64,000 bases of DNA from Heterohyrax brucei (taxonomy: Eukaryota; Chordata; Mammalia; Hyracoidea; Procaviidae), in NCBI GenBank assembly GCA_028571685.1, contig CM053143.1, forward strand, positions 143,068,829-143,132,828, in the 5' to 3' direction. Position numbers and translations under genes: made by a program. The notes beneath the pieces are model-generated. The model saw nothing but the letters and a program-made list of their open reading frames with translations, had not been told where the DNA came from and searched no databases. Shown here piece after piece: positions 60,786-64,000 of the stretch (the first letter of the stretch is position 1; each line of letters begins with the position of its first letter).

Positions 60786-60942
60786 GGGTGCCCTGGAGTA
60801 CAGTGGTTAAGAGCTTGGCTGCTAACCAGAAGGTTGGCAGTTTTAATCCATTAGTCACTCCTTGGAAACCCTGTGGAACAGTTCTACTCCATCCTGTAAG
60901 TTTGCTATGAGTTGGAATTGACTCAATGGCCATAGGTTAGTG
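60786..60942 (+). repeat. AfroSINE-type SINE in old L1
   Basis: Complete; the short L1 words ctctaatggctaatg (60609) and taatggctaatgg (60775) on either side of the previous SINE suggest that copy's target duplication. Confidence 0.88.
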
Positions 60943-61912
60943 AGGTTTCTTTAAAAACAAATTTTAATGGCTATTGATGGTGAGCATTTCCTAATGTGTC
61001 TGTTAGTAGCCTAAATAAATGCATTCTTTGGTAAAGTGCCGGTTCATATCTTTTGCCTGTTTTTTACTTGAATTAGTTTTCTTTTTGTTGTTGAGGTGTA
61101 TCAGTATCTTGCAGAGTTTAGAGATTAGACCCGTATTGGATATGTTGTAGCCTAAATTTCTTTTCCCAGTACATATATTGTCATCTTACTCTTTTGGTGA
61201 AGTTTTGGTAAACCTAAGGGTGTGATTTTTAGGCACTCCCAGTTATCTAGTTTCTCTTCTAGTGTTTGTATGTTGTTAGTTATGATTTGTGTGCTGTTTA
61301 TGCCATGTATTAGGGTCCCTAGCATCATCCCTTTTTTTTTCTTCCACAATCTTTATCCTGTTAGGTTTTATATCTAGGTCTTTGATCCATTTTGAATTAA
61401 TTTTTGTGTCCTATCATTTTTTTTTTTTTTTTTAACAGATGGACATCCAGTTATGCAGCACCATTTGTTAAAGAGACTATGTTTTCCTGTGTAACAGATC
61501 TTGGTCCTTTTCAAGTATCAGCTGTTTATGGATAGACTGTGTCTGGGTTCTCAGTCGTATTCTATCTGGTCTGTGTATTTGTTGTTGTGCTAGTACCAGG
61601 CTGTTTTGACTAGCATGGTAGTGTAATATGTTCTGGAATCAGGTAGTGTGAGGCCTCTCACTTTGTTATTCTTCCGGAGTACTTAAATTATCCAGTGCTT
61701 CTTCTCTTTCCATACAAAGTTGGTGATTTGTTTTTCTGTCTTGTTAAAAAAAAGCCATTAAAATTTGGATTGGGATTGCATTGTATTTATAGATCATTTT
61801 GGGTAGAACTAAAATTTTTGCAATGTTGAATTTTCCTATCTATGAGCAAGACAGTTTTCCACTTGTGGAGGTCTCTTTTGGTTCCTTGCAGTAGTCTTTA
61901 TTTGTTTTCTTT

Positions 61913-62103
61913 GTATATATATATTTTACTATGACTGAGTGAAAATGTACATTCCCGTATAAATTTACATGCCCACCTATATGCAGCTTCCACTGCTCTC
62001 CCTGCCTGGTGACAGCACACTATTCCTCTCTGCTCCATACCTGTCTCATCCTCCCAACAGTCTCCTTTCCACTTCTCTCCACCCACTCTCCTTCCTCCAG
62101 CCA
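61913..62103 (-). mobile_element. Short 5'-truncated L1 insertion in old L1
   Basis: About 190 bp nearly identical to the 3' terminus of the full-length L1 (48671-48844), only a handful of differences. Flanked by gttttcttt at 61904-61912 and 62104-62112, a direct repeat that fits a target duplication. The tail end is an AT microsatellite. Confidence 0.85.
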
Positions 62104-63226
62104 GTTTTCTTTCTTTAAGTCTTTTAGGTCCCTGGTTAGACTTATTCTTAGGTACTGTGTCTTCTTGGTGACTATTGTAAAGGGTATTGATATGGTTATT
62201 CCGTTTTTGATATTCATATTGTTGGTGTAGAGGAATTCAACTGATTTCTGTGTGTTTATCCTGTATCACGATACTTTGCTGAAATCTGTTCATTCCAGTA
62301 GCATTCTTGTGGATTCCAAAGAGTTTTCTGTGTAATAAGATCATATACGTCATCTGTACATGAGGATACTTTTACTTCTTTCTTACCAATTTGAATGTCC
62401 TTTATTTATATATTTTTTTTTAGCTTATCACTCTAGCAAGGACCTCCAGCACAATGCTGAATAACAGTGATGATAAAAGGCACCCTTGTCAGGTTCCCGT
62501 TCTCAAAAAGAATGCTTTTGTCTTTCTCCATTTGGATTGATGTTAGCTGTTGACTTTGTATAAGTACCCTTTATTATCTTGAGGAATTTCCTTTCTATTC
62601 CTATTTTGCTGAGAGTTTTTATCAAAAATAGGTATTAGACTTTGTCAAGTGCCCTTTCTGCAGCAATTGATAGGCTCATGTGGTTCTTTTCTTTTGTTTC
62701 ATTGATGTGGTGGATTATGTTGATTGATTTTCTAATGTATTATTGTTATTTTTTATATGCTGTTGAATTCTATTGGCTAGAATTTTCTTGAGGATTTTTG
62801 CATTTATGTTCATGAGGGATATTTATCTGCAGTTTTCTTTTTTACCTGGCTTTTGTATCAAGATTATACTGGCTTCACAGAATGAATTCAGCAGCGTCCC
62901 TTCCTTTCCTGTGTGCTGACATAGCTTTGATAGTATTGATGTCATCTATTCCTGAAAATTTGGTAGAATTCTCTGGTGAAGCTGTCTAGGTCAGAACTTT
63001 TTTCACTGAGAGTTTTTTAATTACCTCTTCAATCTTTTGTTATGTACTTGTTTAGTTTTTCTTGTGGCAGTTACCTTTTAATTTTCTTTGTGTAGGTCTT
63101 TTATATCTATGGTAGATTTATTCTTTAGTATTTTACCTTCTTGGGGTCTATTGCAAATGGTATTGATTTGAAGATTTCCTCCTTGACATTCTTTTTGTTG
63201 GTGTAGAGGAATACAACTGATTTTTG

Positions 63227-63752
63227 TATGAGGTCTCACAATTATGTTTGCAAACTCATCCTAGAAAAAGTGCTACATACCTCATTGCTAAATAGCACTA
63301 CAGTCACCTTCGAAGTATGCCACTTGGGAGGCTATGCACTGACGTCAGTGCCTAGTCTACTCTTCAAAGCAATTTTGGAACTCTGCCTAGAATGGCCATT
63401 GTGCACCATGGCATGATGGCAAGTTCACAAACTTAATTGTATAATTGTCTGTGAGGGAGATTTTAGCCAGTAAACAAGTGCATTGGAACACCCTCACTAG
63501 TCACCTGATCTGGATAGGTAATGTTCAAAGGAAGACATTTGGATGACATTCAGGATATCAAGGGTAATATGACATTCCTGATGGCCATTCCAGGAAGAGA
63601 GGGCCAAAATCGTGAGTGGTGGACTAGGTGCTGGTGTCAGTGCATAGCTTACTGACGGGAATACTTCGAAGGCAACTGTAGTGACACTCAGCAATGAGGT
63701 ATGTAGCACTTTTTCTAGGGTGAGTTCACACACTAATCATCAGTCCTCATAT
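63227..63752 (+). mobile_element. Mariner fold-back element, copy G
   Basis: Starts tatgaggtctcacaatta and ends catcagtcctcata with TA at each edge. The loop is shortened: the sequence between CACCTGATCTGG and GAAGACATTTGG is mostly deleted. Inserted in L1 debris, so younger than that L1. Confidence 0.84.
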
Positions 63753-64000
63753 GTATTCTGTCACTTTGTTCTGGGAGTTTTACTACTGAATTCTTCTATT
63801 GCTTTGTCTGTGTATGCCTTGCCTTGGTCGAAGTTTTGCCTGATCTTCTTCCTGAACTCTTGGAAAGCTCTGTATATTAGTCTTTTGAGTTCCTAGTCAT
63901 TTCCAGTGCCCTTTCTTCTTCCAGAAGGTTATTTCCTTCTATATTTTGCTCAATTGATAGAGCCAGCTTGTCCTACTTCTTCTGTTTTTCATTTTTGACT
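63753..64000 (-). mobile_element. Probable old L1 fragment to window end
   Basis: T-rich sequence with wording like that of the L1 ORF1 region at 54.6-54.7 kb on the minus strand (gaaagctctgtatat compared with agggctctgtatat). Runs off the window. Weak assignment. Confidence 0.4.

Larger units (their letters stand above)
60030..63226 (-). mobile_element. Old L1, 3' part, heavily interrupted
   Basis: ORF2 C-terminal and RT regions on the minus strand, e.g. 60107-60313 (YAMLKHNDE) and 61152-61349. It is broken by two SINEs (60622-60942), a short L1 3' insertion (61913-62103) and ended by mariner copy G. The piece 63060-63226 repeats wording already present at 62110-62260, so it is probably a separate L1 copy. 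Dead throughout. Confidence 0.78.

Noticed and set aside
58044-64000. Next TXK exon (SH2 core)
   Set aside because: No KEGAF/VRDS-type coding sequence with splice sites was seen; the region becomes L1 and SINE debris.

Overview
The window is mammalian nuclear DNA. It has split genes with GT-AG introns, MIR and L2 relics, L1 elements and MaLR LTRs. More than 40 copies of a tRNA-headed SINE, whose 3' tail matches the end of an RTE/BovB-type LINE, point to an afrotherian (elephant, sirenian, hyrax, aardvark and relatives). I cannot resolve the species by eye.

Two host genes lie on the + strand. At 2123-2206 is the terminal coding exon of the Tec-family kinase gene TEC, followed by its 3' UTR. 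About 4.1 kb further on, TXK (RLK) begins. Six TXK coding exons (6299-6314, 30393-30447, 32353-32455, 34171-34370, 45744-45809, 57989-58043) join in one frame to 495 nt, or 165 codons. They encode the N-terminal cysteine string, a proline-rich segment, the whole SH3 domain and the start of the SH2 domain. The rest of SH2 and the kinase domain lie beyond the window. TEC followed head-to-tail by TXK is the order known in other mammals. Everything else is intron, intergenic DNA and repeats.

Layout: 1-2122 last TEC intron; 2123 to about 2.8 kb TEC exon and 3' UTR; to 6298 intergenic DNA with SINEs and a mariner element; 6315-30392 TXK intron 1. Intron 1 holds a complete MaLR provirus with a perfect 5-bp target duplication, a solo LTR with a perfect 5-bp duplication, several L1 3' ends, three mariner fold-back elements, and an RPL3 retropseudogene nested in an RTE LINE nested in a SINE. 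Introns 2 and 3 are short. Intron 4 (34371-45743) holds an RTE 3' end and a degraded class I-like endogenous retrovirus (about 37.17-44.72 kb, minus strand) that lacks most of pol. Intron 5 (45810-57988) holds a full-length but dead L1 (48652-55868, minus strand). Intron 6 starts with quiet sequence and then becomes old L1 debris with younger insertions.

I found no undescribed multi-gene system. The most distinctive unnamed structure is a family of seven mariner-derived fold-back elements of about 530-560 bp. Each has arms of about 175 bp that are inverted copies of the transposase C-terminus plus 3' end, so any intronic transcript through them should form a long hairpin. The one long open frame (466 codons, minus strand, 24327-25727) is not a gene. 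It is an RPL3 retrocopy that reads, after a 1-nt deletion, through its poly(A) tract into a LINE fragment.
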